A stretch of 64,000 nt of DNA from a virus, in IMG/VR virus record IMGVR_UViG_3300043788_000101, positions 1 through 64,000 of that record; one strand, given 5' to 3'. Below are positions 63,924-64,000 of the stretch, piece after piece. The notes below the pieces were generated by a model, which had not been told where the DNA came from, searched no databases, and saw only the letters and a list, made by a program, of their open reading frames with translations. The position numbers were made by a program, and so were the translations under genes. The first letter of the stretch is position 1, and every line of letters starts with the position of its first letter.

Positions 63924-64000
63924 GAATCTTCAAAAAAAAGAGAAGCAGCCGGACGCGTCCGCGAGCCTGTGGTGGGTCATCGCGGGCGTAGTCCGGCACC

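Noticed and set aside
63924-64000. Open frame reading LQKKEKQPDASASLWWVIAG at the right edge, after eight A residues
   Set aside because: May be the start of a membrane protein that continues beyond the window, but no start codon can be assigned.

Overview
The window is most of a tailed-phage (or prophage) genome with a contractile tail, GC-rich throughout, and I infer a host among the Myxococcota (Polyangia-like). The host inference rests on three encoded lipoproteins: one with a Cys/Gly-rich array of CGGGGVAN-type motifs, one with a long Asp/Ala/Ser linker feeding a discoidin-like domain, both styles typical of predicted secreted proteins of Polyangia, and a third inside the baseplate operon. 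The head and baseplate genes belong to the Mu-like structural families (DUF935 portal, gpT-type major capsid protein, gp36, gpG, sheath, tube, gp45/46/47-type baseplate), but no Mu transposase is present. Packaging is instead by a terminase pair, and recombination by RecT plus a PD-(D/E)XK exonuclease-like protein. No integrase or immunity repressor was recognised, so the life style cannot be settled from this window.

Layout. (1) 1-7.8 kb, plus strand: a tightly overlapping early operon of small genes, including a RusA-type resolvase, a DUF2493 protein and an HNH/AP2 homing endonuclease. (2) 7.8-8.1 kb: noncoding gap ahead of the late genes. (3) 8.1-51.0 kb, plus strand: the late operon. In order it holds small and large terminase, small genes, portal, a block of beta-rich adhesin/fibre-like proteins including a protein of about 26 near-identical short repeats, a P-loop protein, S49 prohead protease, acidic scaffold, decoration protein, major capsid protein, head-tail connectors, sheath, tube, tail assembly chaperones joined by a -1 frameshift site, tape measure, hub, spike, baseplate wedge, fibre-like genes and a lysis region. 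A strong terminator follows at 51.05 kb. (4) 51.1-63.4 kb, minus strand: an early operon of small, often zinc-ribbon proteins separated by a recurrent junction repeat, then a ribbon-helix-helix regulator, a discoidin lipoprotein, and the RecT/exonuclease module with an HTH protein. (5) 63.4-64.0 kb: divergent promoter region and the first gene of another rightward operon.

The most unusual content is parasitic or accessory. Nine homing-endonuclease-type genes are scattered through the genome. Six of them carry their own promoter-like element placed so that the -10 box lies only 6 to 9 bases from the start codon, implying private leaderless transcripts. One of them sits next to a leftover copy of the 5' end and ribosome binding site of the gene it interrupts. 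Two cargo genes on the minus strand inside the late operon (34.4-34.7 and 42.4-43.3 kb) have promoters of their own. A DHH phosphoesterase gene is frameshifted, and one baseplate gene appears to lack any standard start codon.
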